A stretch of 64,000 nucleotides of DNA. It comes from Lachnoanaerobaculum gingivalis (lineage in GTDB: Bacteria > Bacillota > Clostridia > Lachnospirales > Lachnospiraceae). The notes under the pieces are model-generated. The model was not told the origin of the DNA. It worked only from the letters and a program-made list of their open reading frames with translations, and searched no databases. This document shows, in pieces, positions 20,710-29,559 of this stretch. Each line of letters opens with the position of its first letter. Positions within the stretch are counted from its first letter, which is position 1. The stretch spans positions 1-64,000 of the forward strand of contig NZ_RRCO01000007.1 in NCBI RefSeq assembly GCF_003862475.1. Direction: 5' to 3'. The position numbers were made by a program, and so were the translations under genes.

Positions 20710-22056
20710 TCAGCCTATTCCTCCATAGAATGCACCTGCTATAAGTGCAAGCAATGCAAGACCTGTATATACATACTTACCTAAGAAGAACCAGATTTCT
20801 CCTTTCGGCTTCTTTGCACCTGTATTTACAGCTTCCATAGTATACTTCTTTCCGAATACAAAGAACAACATTACCGATGCCAGTACCGCACCTATCGGGC
20901 AAATATAGATAGATACCGCATCCATCCAGCTTCCTACAATTCCTTGTATAACTATTGCAACAACCACACCTATTACTCCGATGATTCCTACAGACTGTAC
21001 TCTGCTGAGTTTAAACTGCTGCTGTAATGTAGCTACAGGCGCCTCATACAGATTTACAAGTGAACTGAGTCCTGCAAATGTAACACATACAAAGAATATA
21101 ATTCCTACAATCATGCCGCCCGGCATCTGATTCATTATATTTACAAGGTAGATAAACATAAGTCCCGGACCGCCTTCACTAAGTTCTGCTCCCGATGTAG
21201 CCATAGCAGGTATAATAACGAGTGCTGCAAGAAGTGCCGCACAGGTATCAAATATAGCTATGTTCATTGCAGAGAAAGGTACATCCTCTTTCTTACTGAG
21301 ATAGGAACCGTAAACAACGGTACCGTTACCTGCAATAGAAAGCGAGAAAAATGCCTGTCCGAATGCAAATATCCAAAGTCTTATGTCCTTTAATCCTTCA
21401 GGATTTACAGTAAAGATATACTTATATCCGTTTACTGCACCCGGCTGTATTCCTATATAAACAGCAAGTCCGATCATCATTACGAAAAGTAGCGGCATCA
21501 TAAACTTATTTGCTTTCTCTATACCGTCTGCAACTCCTAATGCCATGATAGCAAAGTTTACAACGAGTGCTATTATTATCCAGGTGTTGTTTCCGAATGC
21601 TGTAGCTGTAGATCCGAAAGTTCCACCAATGACATCCATATTGGTGCCCATTCCAAAAAGCTTACCTGTAAATGCCATTACTACATATTTAAATATCCAA
21701 CCTACTACACATGAATAACCTATTGCGAGAGCCAAAGAACCTATTGTAGGTATAATTCCTATACTCTCACCTACTTTTCTGCTCTTTCCGGCATGAGCCA
21801 TAGCAGCACCGAATGCTCCTATAGGACCTTTTCCTGTGCTCCTTCCAAGTGCGATTTCTTCCACTACTCCTGTACTGCCTATCAATATAACGAATATAAA
21901 GTAGGGAATCAAAAAAGTCATTCCCCCCCAGGCTGACACAAGCACCGGAAATCTCCACAGGTTTCCCATACCTACAGCTGAACCTACACATGCTATAATA
22001 AAACCTATTTGTGAGTTAAAACCATCCTGCTTTACAGGCGTATTATCTAAACCCAT
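20710..22056 (-). CDS. Neurotransmitter:sodium symporter (NSS) family amino-acid transporter
   Basis: A sodium-coupled amino-acid importer of 448 residues with about 11-12 membrane segments. The TM1 signature GSAVGMGNLWRFP is near residues 20-32, with the family pattern around TM6 (FGQAFFSLSIAGNG). The start at 22056 has GGAGGAAG just upstream; an in-frame ATG 30 bases earlier lacks this. It follows the tryptophanase-family gene with a strong intercistronic hairpin between them. By analogy with TnaT of Symbiobacterium, an indole-producing lyase next to an NSS protein suggests aromatic amino-acid uptake; this is inference. Confidence 0.9.
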   Translation of the reverse strand: MGLDNTPVKQDGFNSQIGFIIACVGSAVGMGNLWRFPVLVSAWGGMTFLIPYFIFVILIGSTGVVEEIALGRSTGKGPIGAFGAAMAHAGKSRKVGESIGIIPTIGSLALAIGYSCVVGWIFKYVVMAFTGKLFGMGTNMDVIGGTFGSTATAFGNNTWIIIALVVNFAIMALGVADGIEKANKFMMPLLFVMMIGLAVYIGIQPGAVNGYKYIFTVNPEGLKDIRLWIFAFGQAFFSLSIAGNGTVVYGSYLSKKEDVPFSAMNIAIFDTCAALLAALVIIPAMATSGAELSEGGPGLMFIYLVNIMNQMPGGMIVGIIFFVCVTFAGLSSLVNLYEAPVATLQQQFKLSRVQSVGIIGVIGVVVAIVIQGIVGSWMDAVSIYICPIGAVLASVMLFFVFGKKYTMEAVNTGAKKPKGEIWFFLGKYVYTGLALLALIAGAFYGGIG

Positions 22057-22097
22057 AAACTTCCTCCATCTTGCCAAAAAATGCAAGTCCCACTTAA

Positions 22098-22128
22098 AGC
22101 AGTCCGGTCTTTACAAGACCGTCTGCCA
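22098..22128 (-). other. Intercistronic hairpin between lyase and transporter
   Basis: GCAG-A-CGGTCTT, loop GTA, AAGACCG-GA-CTGC: a strong stem without a T-run. It may set relative expression by protecting the upstream message or by processing. Confidence 0.6.
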
Positions 22129-22135
22129 AAATGTC

Positions 22136-23821
22136 TTATTTATTTTCCCAGTATCCGTAATTTCCTTCATCACACATCTCTTCTTTGCTTGGAGCATATG
22201 GCTCTGCCCATGCATGGAAATGTCTCATAGGTAATGTGTGACCGAATGTAATCTTTAAATTAGGAACGGTATCTCTGTCTTTATAAAGTTGTGTCAATGC
22301 TGCGATAATATAATCCATATGCTGTTTGCTGAACTGACTTCTGTTGATAGCCAAACGAACAACATTACATACTTCCTTTTGCTGCTCAGGAGTCTTTAAA
22401 TCATATTCCATAGAGAAATCTCCAAGCTCTGAACAACGAATACCGTAACGATGGATCATCTCTAAAGAAAGTGCCTGTCCGGCAAAGCTCTCATGTCCTC
22501 TCTTATAGTTAAAGAATTTATCAACATCAATATAAACTCCATGTCCGCCTGCAGGCTGTACAACAGGAACACCGTTTGCTGTAAGTCCGTCTGCCAGATA
22601 CTGACACTGTCTTACTCTCTCATCCTGATAATCAAATCTTGCCTCTTCATACATACCCTGGCAAAGAGCCATAATATCATGTCCCGACATTCCGCCGTAA
22701 GAATCATTACCGTAAGCTGATATCTGACGAACCTTTAAAAGATGTCCGATATCCGTCTTTACGCTGCCGTCCTCATTAAACTCTGAGAACTTCTGCCAGA
22801 AAAGACCTTTGTCACGGAAAGCTAAAACTCCACCCATATTTGCATGTCCGTTTTTCTTCAGTGATGCTGAAACTACATCAAAGTAAGAGAACATCTCTTT
22901 AGCTATTTCACAGATAGACTTGTCGGCATAACCCTCTTCATTCATCTTTATGAAGTAGCAGTTTTCAGCCCATCTTGCACCGTCCATAACAAATGGGATA
23001 TTGTACTTATGTGCAATCTTTGAAACTTCTCTGATATTCTTCATAGAAACAGCCTGTCCGCATACCGAGTTGTTTGTTACTGTAGAATAAATAAGCGGAA
23101 CATTCTCAACACCTACAGCTTCAATAAGCTGATTGAGCTTATCTATGTCCATATCTCCCTTGAAAGGATTTTTCTCATACTTTCCGCTCTCAGGTACCTC
23201 AAATAAAATCTCTTTGTGGAAAAGGTTTCTAGGTACATTACCCATCTGCTTGATATTACCTTCTGTAGTATCAAAGTGAGCATTTGACGGAATAGTAAAT
23301 ACTTTACCCGGCCATCTCTTTGCAAATAACGGCTTTAATACATCAAATAAAAGTGCCTCTGCACAACGTCCCTGTGGAACGATAAATGTGTTAGGTCTTG
23401 AAAGCTGATACTTACCGCCATTGATAAATCCACCTTCATAGTCAACCAGATACACTTCATTCATCATCTTCTCTACATCATCCTTGTCTACTCCCTCTTT
23501 GATGTAATTGATAAGTCTCTTCTGATCGTCTCCTCTTTCCCATACATCTCTGAATGCATCCAAAAGAACATAATATCCTTTATTTCTTCCGTAAGACTCA
23601 TCTGCAAGGAACATAGCCGACCATTGTGTGTCTGTCATTGATGTAGTACCTGAGTCTGAAAGGCAGTCAATATATAAAAGACCTGCAGGGAAAGCAAACT
23701 CATTATAATGAGTCATTTCAAGGGCTTTTCTTCTTTGCTCCTGTGTAACTGTAGGAACTTCTCTCACTACATGTGTCCATGACTTCGGTGCCTCTACACC
23801 TAACATCTTCTCATACTCCAT
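22136..23821 (-). CDS. Tryptophanase/tyrosine phenol-lyase family beta-eliminating lyase
   Basis: A PLP-dependent lyase that would split tryptophan to indole, pyruvate and ammonia, or tyrosine to phenol. Family marks are DSGTTSMTDTQWSAMFLADE (about 56-75), VPQGRCAEALLFDVLKP (about 155), the PLP-ring aspartate in MDGARWAENCYFIK (about 290) and the Schiff-base lysine region VSASLKKNGHANMGG (about 325). The 561 residues exceed the usual 455-475; extra sequence lies between the DESY and PQGR motifs (about 85-150) and at the C-terminus. The start at 23821 has GGAGG upstream. The partner NSS transporter and a YheO-like regulator support an amino-acid degradation locus; the substrate is unresolved. 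Confidence 0.85.
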   Translation of the reverse strand: MEYEKMLGVEAPKSWTHVVREVPTVTQEQRRKALEMTHYNEFAFPAGLLYIDCLSDSGTTSMTDTQWSAMFLADESYGRNKGYYVLLDAFRDVWERGDDQKRLINYIKEGVDKDDVEKMMNEVYLVDYEGGFINGGKYQLSRPNTFIVPQGRCAEALLFDVLKPLFAKRWPGKVFTIPSNAHFDTTEGNIKQMGNVPRNLFHKEILFEVPESGKYEKNPFKGDMDIDKLNQLIEAVGVENVPLIYSTVTNNSVCGQAVSMKNIREVSKIAHKYNIPFVMDGARWAENCYFIKMNEEGYADKSICEIAKEMFSYFDVVSASLKKNGHANMGGVLAFRDKGLFWQKFSEFNEDGSVKTDIGHLLKVRQISAYGNDSYGGMSGHDIMALCQGMYEEARFDYQDERVRQCQYLADGLTANGVPVVQPAGGHGVYIDVDKFFNYKRGHESFAGQALSLEMIHRYGIRCSELGDFSMEYDLKTPEQQKEVCNVVRLAINRSQFSKQHMDYIIAALTQLYKDRDTVPNLKITFGHTLPMRHFHAWAEPYAPSKEEMCDEGNYGYWENK

Positions 23822-24003
23822 TTTAATACCTCCAAATACAAAAATATATTTTGATACCCCGGTCATCGTAAGTAACGACTGGCGGACGGTATTACAATCA
23901 TTTTGAGCAATAAATATATCATCTGATTATCGAGACTATATGCATTTAATCTCTAAAAGTTTTATATTTATGTGAAATATTATCTAATTATTGCTATGAG
24001 AAT

Positions 24004-24032
24004 AATTTATCACCTTTTTAGAACATTGTCAA
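24004..24032 (-). promoter_or_regulatory. Promoter of the lyase/transporter operon, with ~175-nt leader
   Basis: TTGACA (plus 24027-24032), 17 bases, TAAATT (24004-24009). Transcription would start near 23997, about 175 bases before the start codon, a long leader that contains a small stem (TCGT/ACGA near 23865-23880). The rest of the 23822-24434 interval, roughly 600 bases of AT-rich DNA, shows no gene. Confidence 0.75.
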
Positions 24033-24434
24033 TATTGTTTAATAAAAAGCTTATTGAGGTTTATTTTTAGTATATTTATGTGCATTTTGCATTAATTTTT
24101 TATTTTAAGATAATTCTTTGGAAATAAAGAAATCGCTATTTGATAAATTTATCGGGATTTTTCTTAACTTCGGCTTTAAGCAGATATACAGATATATAGT
24201 TAAAAGCCCTTTATTTTCATATATATTTTTAAATAAAATAATATTTGAGAATTTTTATGAGAATTTTTTCTCATTTTCTTAATATCAACTCTTTTCTGCT
24301 TAATTTTTCATTTTCGTGATTTTGCTTAAAACTTAAATTTTATATCATAATGTTTTAAGTTTTGGTATAATAATAACAGTTATTTCTTCAAGCTTTAATA
24401 TGCCGGTACAATACAAATATGATTTGGAGTATTT

Positions 24435-25091
24435 ATGAATGAATTTGATATGAAGCGATATATTGATATTTCCGATTTTTTGGGCACTCTGCTGGGCCCG
24501 GACTATGAAATCATATTATATGATCTAAAACATATAATATATATAATAAACGGAAATATAACCGGCAGACAAGCAGGTGATGTGCTCAGTACAACGATGA
24601 AAACCCTATTGCAGAACAAAGAATCCGCTGATAAAAAATGGATATCAAACTATAGAGCTCTTTCAGCCAACGGCAAAATTCTCAGATGTTCTACATTTTA
24701 TATAAAAGATGAAAAAGGCAAACTTGTAGGAGCTCTCAATATAAACTTTGACGACAACAGGTACAGAGAACTTTCAAACCTTGTTTTTTCTCTATGTCAT
24801 CCGGATAATTATGTGTCCAAAAATATTTCTATCGAAATAAAGGGAAACGATGACCAGGCAATTTTTTCCGAAAACATTTCAAATACGATAGATGAAATAT
24901 TAAAAAGAATCGATAAATCTCTTCCTTTCAGCAGACTGAGTCATTCAGAAAAGCTTGATATAATACGTCAGCTCTATCAAAAAGGTATTTTTTCTATGAA
25001 AGGTGCTATAAAGACAGTAGGTCATAGGCTTTCATGCTCTCCTGCAAGCATGTACAGATATCTGGAAACGGTAAAAAATGAGCAGCAATAA
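24435..25091 (+). CDS. YheO-like PAS-domain transcriptional regulator
   Basis: A 218-residue DNA-binding protein with an N-terminal YheO/PAS-like sensor (about 10-115, DISDFLGTLLGPDYEIILYD and GKLVGALNINFDDNRYRELS) and a C-terminal helix-turn-helix (about 165-215, EKLDIIRQLYQKGIFSMKGA and SPASMYRYLE). It matches the DauR/YheO family, which controls amino-acid utilisation genes. It is divergent from the lyase/transporter operon and is therefore the likely regulator of it, probably sensing an amino acid or derivative. Confidence 0.85.
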   Translation: MNEFDMKRYIDISDFLGTLLGPDYEIILYDLKHIIYIINGNITGRQAGDVLSTTMKTLLQNKESADKKWISNYRALSANGKILRCSTFYIKDEKGKLVGALNINFDDNRYRELSNLVFSLCHPDNYVSKNISIEIKGNDDQAIFSENISNTIDEILKRIDKSLPFSRLSHSEKLDIIRQLYQKGIFSMKGAIKTVGHRLSCSPASMYRYLETVKNEQQ

Positions 25092-25157
25092 ATTTCTACA
25101 GATATTTAAAAAAGTATATATTATCTTTAATTAAAAGTAATATTAACTACTCAATTT

Positions 25158-25170
25158 ATGTGCTACAATA
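25158..25170 (+). promoter_or_regulatory. Extended -10 promoter for the secreted protein at 25237
   Basis: TGCTACAAT forms an extended -10 near 25160-25168, with a weak TTAACT -35 at a 15-base spacing. A small stem (ATCTCTTT / AAAGAGAT) follows near 25184-25203. Confidence 0.45.
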
Positions 25171-25236
25171 GTACAAAAGGTATATCTCTTTAAAAAAGAG
25201 ATGTGAAAAAAATCCGGTATAAAAGAAAGGAATTTT

Positions 25237-26040
25237 ATGAAAAAACTGATTTTAATTTTTTCACTGCTTTTTTCACTCTTTATGAGTATGTCGGTATTTG
25301 CTGCCGACTATAGTATAGGCAGTGCTTCATGGGATGTAGGAGACAAGGCATTGGCAACCTGGGATGAGACTGAGGACAAAACAAAGTACAAGGTACAGTT
25401 GTATAAGGGAAACAAAAAGGTTGGATCCAATAATGCCGCAAGCTCCGAGAAATATGATTTTACAAAACTGATCATCGACAATGGTGCAGGCAACTACCAT
25501 TTTAAAGTTTATCCTTTAAAGGGTGGTCCAAGTATGACTGTAGATTCTGATATCGAGTATTTTGACTATGATGCGATAGCTGAATATAAAAAGAAAAGAA
25601 GCGGTACAACTCCAAGCTCCAATAATACTAACAACAATACTAACAGCACCACTTCTACAGGAACAAACAACGCAACCGTTACCGGATGGTATCAGACAAA
25701 CAATACATGGCATTACAGAAAGGCTGACGGTACACATGCCACCAACTGGTTTATGGTAAACAACCTTTGGTATTTCTTTGATGCTAACGGAAATATGCTT
25801 ACAGGATGGATCGAGAATAATGGTAACAAATATTATCTCAATCAGCCAAACGGTGACATGCCTGTAGGTTGGGCACTTATAAATGATAAGTGGTACTATT
25901 TTGAGGAGTCAGGTCTTTATAAAAAGGGCTGGATTGAGTACAACGGACATTGGTATTACCTTGATGCCAACGGACAGATGGTTACAAATACAACTATCGA
26001 CGGATATAATATAAATCAAGACGGTGTTTGGGTTCAATAA
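25237..26040 (+). CDS. Secreted repeat protein with N-terminal beta-sandwich-like domain
   Basis: A 267-residue exported protein. The signal peptide is MKKLILIFSLLFSLFMSMSV with cleavage after FAA near 23. Residues 24-115 look like a fibronectin III-type beta sandwich (ASWDVGDKALATWDETEDKT). A threonine/asparagine/serine-rich linker follows (about 125-150), then four or five cell-wall-binding repeats (GWYQTNNTWHYRKADG, WFMVNNLWYFFDANGN, GWALINDKWYYFEESG, GWIEYNGHWYYLDANG). AAAGGAA precedes the ATG. Likely surface-bound; the ligand is unknown. Confidence 0.85.
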   Translation: MKKLILIFSLLFSLFMSMSVFAADYSIGSASWDVGDKALATWDETEDKTKYKVQLYKGNKKVGSNNAASSEKYDFTKLIIDNGAGNYHFKVYPLKGGPSMTVDSDIEYFDYDAIAEYKKKRSGTTPSSNNTNNNTNSTTSTGTNNATVTGWYQTNNTWHYRKADGTHATNWFMVNNLWYFFDANGNMLTGWIENNGNKYYLNQPNGDMPVGWALINDKWYYFEESGLYKKGWIEYNGHWYYLDANGQMVTNTTIDGYNINQDGVWVQ

Positions 26041-26055
26041 TAAAGGGGATTTAAT

Positions 26056-26169
26056 ATGCTAAAGAAACATCAATTCTGGGCAATTGTAGCAGTTGTTGGA
26101 CTGGTAATGTGTTTTATCACAGGACATGCTATGGTAGCAGGACGTAAGACAAATGCAGTTGCAGAATAA
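26056..26169 (+). CDS. 37-residue membrane peptide
   Basis: A short gene 15 bases after the secreted protein. AAAGGGGAT gives a ribosome binding site 5-10 bases upstream. The product starts MLKKHQFWAIVAVVGLVM, followed by CFITGHAMVAGRKTNAVAE: one membrane-spanning helix with a basic N-terminus. It looks like a genuine small membrane protein rather than noise, given the spacing and codon use, but I do not recognise a function. Confidence 0.65.
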   Translation: MLKKHQFWAIVAVVGLVMCFITGHAMVAGRKTNAVAE

Positions 26170-26188
26170 AGAAATTAAAAATCAGTAC

Positions 26189-26280
26189 CACCGGCTAAGC
26201 CGGTGGTTTGTTATTTCGCCCTATAAGGGCTCTTTACCTGCGCTAGAGTCTAAAGACTCATCGAAAGTTCGCCAACCGCA
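26189..26280 (+). repeat. IS200-like left-end sequence (solo remnant)
   Basis: A perfect hairpin CCACCGGC/GCCGGTGG, then a GCCCT/AGGGC stem and a GAGTC/GACTC stem, then AAAGTTCGCCAACC. The IS200 copy at 36965-37540 has, in the same order relative to its transposase, a similar hairpin (AACCGCCTGC...) followed by AAAGGTTCGCCAACC. This suggests a remnant of a related IS200 left end whose transposase is lost. The next 50 bases hold another stem (AGCC/GGCT) with a T-run. Confidence 0.5.
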
Positions 26281-26331
26281 CATCATTTACTTACTTAGCC
26301 CCTTAGGCTTATTTTTTCTTATTGTCTTTTA

Positions 26332-26553
26332 TTACCGGCTCACCCTGTTGCTACTTGTCAAGGACTTTTTAATCAAAATCATCTTTTTTTCGTCCGATTT
26401 TCTCCTAAGCTCCCTCAACATTATTCTTGTCAACTTATCTTGCATTGTTTCTGTCGCATTTTCATTGAAATGGACAACAACCTCATAGGTGGTCTTTCCA
26501 ATCTTTCTCTTTGTGCTAATGCCGTTTTTATCCTTATTTTTCAGTTCTTCCAT
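26332..26553 (-). CDS. TnpW-like transposon-encoded protein
   Basis: A 73-residue basic protein. Its central part, ISTKRKIGKTTYEVVVHFNE followed by NATETMQDKLTRIML, matches the TnpW family found near the end of Tn4451-like elements. It has no known activity. AAAGGAGA precedes the ATG. Its position next to the left end agrees with its family's usual location. Confidence 0.75.
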   Translation of the reverse strand: MEELKNKDKNGISTKRKIGKTTYEVVVHFNENATETMQDKLTRIMLRELRRKSDEKKMILIKKSLTSSNRVSR

Positions 26554-26729
26554 AAATTCTCCTTTCCGTTTTTTGGATTTTTGACAACAAAAAAGGAAGT
26601 ATCGGCAATTCGCTTTTACTTCCTCTTGGTAATATCCTATTTGATTTTTTTACTTCGACAAACTGGGACTTATCTATTCAACACCGTTATAAATATCAAT
26701 TTCTCTCCATAACTTCCTATTTATCTATC

Positions 26730-27632
26730 CTACAACTTAGATTTTGTTTTGCTTATTAATATACAATTATTACTAATATCATTGATAATTTTCTCGATAT
26801 CATCTTTAGATAGTGGAGTGATTGTCGAAAGTTTATCTTTACCAATTCCATTCAAAGATGTTCCACATAAAATACCCTTTTTTACATTTTCAACTATCCA
26901 CCATCTATCATGTATAGCTTCAGAATCATAAACATACATCGGTATGGACACCTTCTCAAAAATATTTTTATGTGAATTAATATCACATTTGCGTGTGTCA
27001 ATAATTAATTTTATACTTGATACTTTTGCTGCTCTAATAATTCCTAAAAATAAGTCTATATAATCTTTATCACATTTCTTAGGAAAAAGATATGGATCAA
27101 AAATTGTTAGTTGATTTCCTTCACTTTCGATATTAAGTAATTCTTCAGAAAGAAAAGAAATCTTTTCAGATAAAGTCATATTTTTGTTACCAACAGCCTC
27201 CTCAATGTATTGATAATTATTTTCCGCCATATAATTTTTCCATGCGAGATCTACTTCTTTGTTAGGAATACGAGTTATATAATCATAATGTATCCCCATA
27301 TCTTTTAAAGATTTTCCTATATCTGTAATCGTTATCAAATGTGCAGTCTCCATTAATTCAAGTATTTCTTCAATTGGAGTTTCAACACTTTCATCATCTA
27401 GAGAACATAACAACCACTTTTTTCCTTTAAGTATATCATCATTTGCAAAGGGAGGGTATTCTGACCAATTGTTAGAATAGACTTTCACATTTGATAGGGC
27501 GGAAAATACCGTATTGAAAAAGAAACATTCTATAATTCCTAAGTTATTCTTTTCTCCATTAACCATAGGATCAATAAAGTTTGTCGTATTTAAATGAAAG
27601 TAAATTATTTTCTTTTCCTCCTTCATCACCAA
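26730..27632 (-). CDS. Unrecognised protein with a phospholipase D-like C-terminal motif
   Basis: A 300-residue cytoplasmic protein that I cannot assign. The C-terminal part has IHDRWWIVENVKKGILCGTS followed by LNGIGK (about 240-265), reminiscent of one half of a PLD-type active site (H, then GTSLN), although the canonical HxK lysine is not present (HDR). An acidic region and KLIIDTRKCD precede it. The start may be the TTG at 27632, the GTG or the ATG just after; an AAGGAGG lies inside this start region. It lies between TnpW and IS30 as probable cargo. A nuclease-like defence role is only a guess. Confidence 0.5.
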   Translation of the reverse strand: MVMKEEKKIIYFHLNTTNFIDPMVNGEKNNLGIIECFFFNTVFSALSNVKVYSNNWSEYPPFANDDILKGKKWLLCSLDDESVETPIEEILELMETAHLITITDIGKSLKDMGIHYDYITRIPNKEVDLAWKNYMAENNYQYIEEAVGNKNMTLSEKISFLSEELLNIESEGNQLTIFDPYLFPKKCDKDYIDLFLGIIRAAKVSSIKLIIDTRKCDINSHKNIFEKVSIPMYVYDSEAIHDRWWIVENVKKGILCGTSLNGIGKDKLSTITPLSKDDIEKIINDISNNCILISKTKSKL

Positions 27633-27663
27633 TTATACAAATTCTGATTTGTCAATTTCTCGT

Positions 27664-27675
27664 CCATCCTATTAT
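27664..27675 (-). promoter_or_regulatory. Extended -10 promoter for the 26730 gene
   Basis: TGATATAAT on the minus strand forms a TGnTATAAT extended -10 about 40 bases before the start region. No good -35 is seen. Confidence 0.45.
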
Positions 27676-27763
27676 ATCACTTTTCTCATATTTTTCCATT
27701 CTATCAAGCTGAATATTCATTCTCCTAGGGTGAAAAGTTTATTTCCACAACCCCTATGCTAAA

Positions 27764-29366
27764 GTTGCGTTTAGTCTTACACATATTTCAACTTTTACAA
27801 TAGTTGCGTTTAGTAGTACAATTCAGATAAGACAGCTACCGGAAAGGTAGGTAACACTATTACATCTTTAAACTCATTTTCACATTTAACCCTTGAAGAT
27901 AGACGAATTATTCTAACGGGTATTACTAACGGCTCCACTAAGACTGCTATTGCTGAAACTATTGGTAAAGATAAATCAACTGTTTGTAAAGAAATCAAGT
28001 CACATCGTAAGCTGACATACAGGTGCAGCATGCCGCTTGAATTTAGTAACTACAAGAAGTGCCCTTTTGGACGTGAATGCAAAACTGATTGTATACTTTA
28101 CTCTCCATTCCACTGCAAAAGACGTGACCGCTCTCCCGGTGCCTGTAACGGCTGCACAAACTGGCGTCATTGTCGTTTTAACAAATATAAATATTCTCCG
28201 GAAGATGCATGGAATGATTATCGTTATACACTGGTAGACTCCAGACAAGGAGTAAATCTTACAGTTAAACAAGCTAAGGACATTGCTGATGTGATAGCAC
28301 CACTCCTTAAACAAGGTTTATCTCCATATCAAATACTTGCTTCTCACCCTGAACTTGGTATTTCTGAAAAGACTTTATACAACTACATAGAAGGCGATGT
28401 ATTTCATGAAATAGCCGGTATAAGCGTTCTTGACCTTAGAAGGCAAGTCTCTCGTAAAATTCCAAGAAAGAAGTCTAATGGTTTTAAGAAAAGGGCTGAC
28501 AACAAACATCTGATTGGACGTAACTACAATGACTATAAGCAATATATTGACGAAAATCCTAATGCTCTTATAACGCAGATGGATACAGTCTATAACAACG
28601 AAACCACAGGTCCATTTATCCAAACTTTTAAGTTTATTCCATCAGGCATCCTATTTGCAATCTACCAAACTGAAAAGACTTCCACTGCTATGAAGAATGG
28701 AGTCGATACTTTAGAAGACATTCTCGGCAATGATGTATTTAGAAAATATGTAAATGTCTTGCTAACTGATAGAGGTTCTGAATTTTATGCGGCAAAGGAT
28801 ATGGAAACAGATATAGATGGCTCCACACGCACCAGGGTATTCTACTGTGACCCGATGCAATCAGGTCAGAAAGGTTCTCTTGAAAACAATCACATACAAC
28901 TACGTTACATACTTCCAAAACAAACAGACTTGACGTCTATTGGCTTAATCAATCAAAACTCCCTTAACCTTGTTATAAGTCATATAAATTCTGCACCTGT
29001 TGAAAAATTTGGTGGCAAGAGTCCTTTAGAGGTTGCTTCCTTTATGTATCATGACCTCTATGAAAAACTTATAGCATATGGTATCAAGGAAATAGAAAAA
29101 GATAGGATTGTTTTAAAACCCTATCTTCTAAAAAATAGATAACTCTTATTATAGGTAGCTGTCAAGAGCGTCTCAAACAGGTATTTTACAAGTGGAAGTT
29201 AGTCCTACACTCAAAAAAATTCGATTAAAATCCACTTATTTGTGATGCAAAAAATTACACCTATACGCCCAAATAGCTCCCTATAATATTTATATTGTAA
29301 CAGTTATTGCACCTTTTTAGTAGTATAAATGTTATATTTCTTTGATTCTGTAACACTAAATGCAAC
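27764..29366 (+). mobile_element. IS30-family insertion sequence
   Basis: Bounded on the right by GTTGCATTTAGTGTTACA in inverted orientation (29349-29366). On the left two copies of the matching end occur, GTTGCGTTTAGTCTTACA (27764-27781) and GTTGCGTTTAGTAGTACA (27803-27820), 39 bases apart. It encodes a complete DDE transposase and lies inside the mobilisable element. Target duplications were not identified. Confidence 0.75.
27859..29142 (+). CDS. IS30-family transposase (ATT start or mutated start)
   Basis: A DDE transposase of about 427 residues. The N-terminal helix-turn-helix (SFSHLTLEDRRIILTGITNG, then STKTAIAETIGKDKSTVCKE) is encoded upstream of the first ATG at 28030, so the gene must begin earlier. 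The open frame runs back to stops at about 27812-27817 with no ATG, GTG or TTG; the best candidate is ATT at 27859 with AAAGG 11 bases upstream. Catalytic residues D (ITQMDTVY), D (VLLTDRGSEF) and E (QKGSLENNHIQLRY) are intact. Either the start is a rare ATT codon or a point mutation removed an ATG. Confidence 0.85.
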   Translation: MTSLNSFSHLTLEDRRIILTGITNGSTKTAIAETIGKDKSTVCKEIKSHRKLTYRCSMPLEFSNYKKCPFGRECKTDCILYSPFHCKRRDRSPGACNGCTNWRHCRFNKYKYSPEDAWNDYRYTLVDSRQGVNLTVKQAKDIADVIAPLLKQGLSPYQILASHPELGISEKTLYNYIEGDVFHEIAGISVLDLRRQVSRKIPRKKSNGFKKRADNKHLIGRNYNDYKQYIDENPNALITQMDTVYNNETTGPFIQTFKFIPSGILFAIYQTEKTSTAMKNGVDTLEDILGNDVFRKYVNVLLTDRGSEFYAAKDMETDIDGSTRTRVFYCDPMQSGQKGSLENNHIQLRYILPKQTDLTSIGLINQNSLNLVISHINSAPVEKFGGKSPLEVASFMYHDLYEKLIAYGIKEIEKDRIVLKPYLLKNR

Positions 29367-29559
29367 TTACATAATTTTACTTTTTAAGTTGAACTAACAT
29401 TTACACTTCAGCGAATATTCATTCTTGTAACCATATTTTTATTTAACTCACTACAAAACGGTGGTAATCGTTTTAAGGCTCTTTTTCTCTCTCGGCTCTT
29501 TGTACCTATTTTGCATTTAGAAACAAAACAGAGTGCTTGCACCGTCTTTTAAGCATATC

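Noticed and set aside
23850-23997. TnaC-like leader peptide before the lyase
   Set aside because: Two very short frames occur (8 and 12 codons) but neither has a ribosome binding site or a tryptophan codon.
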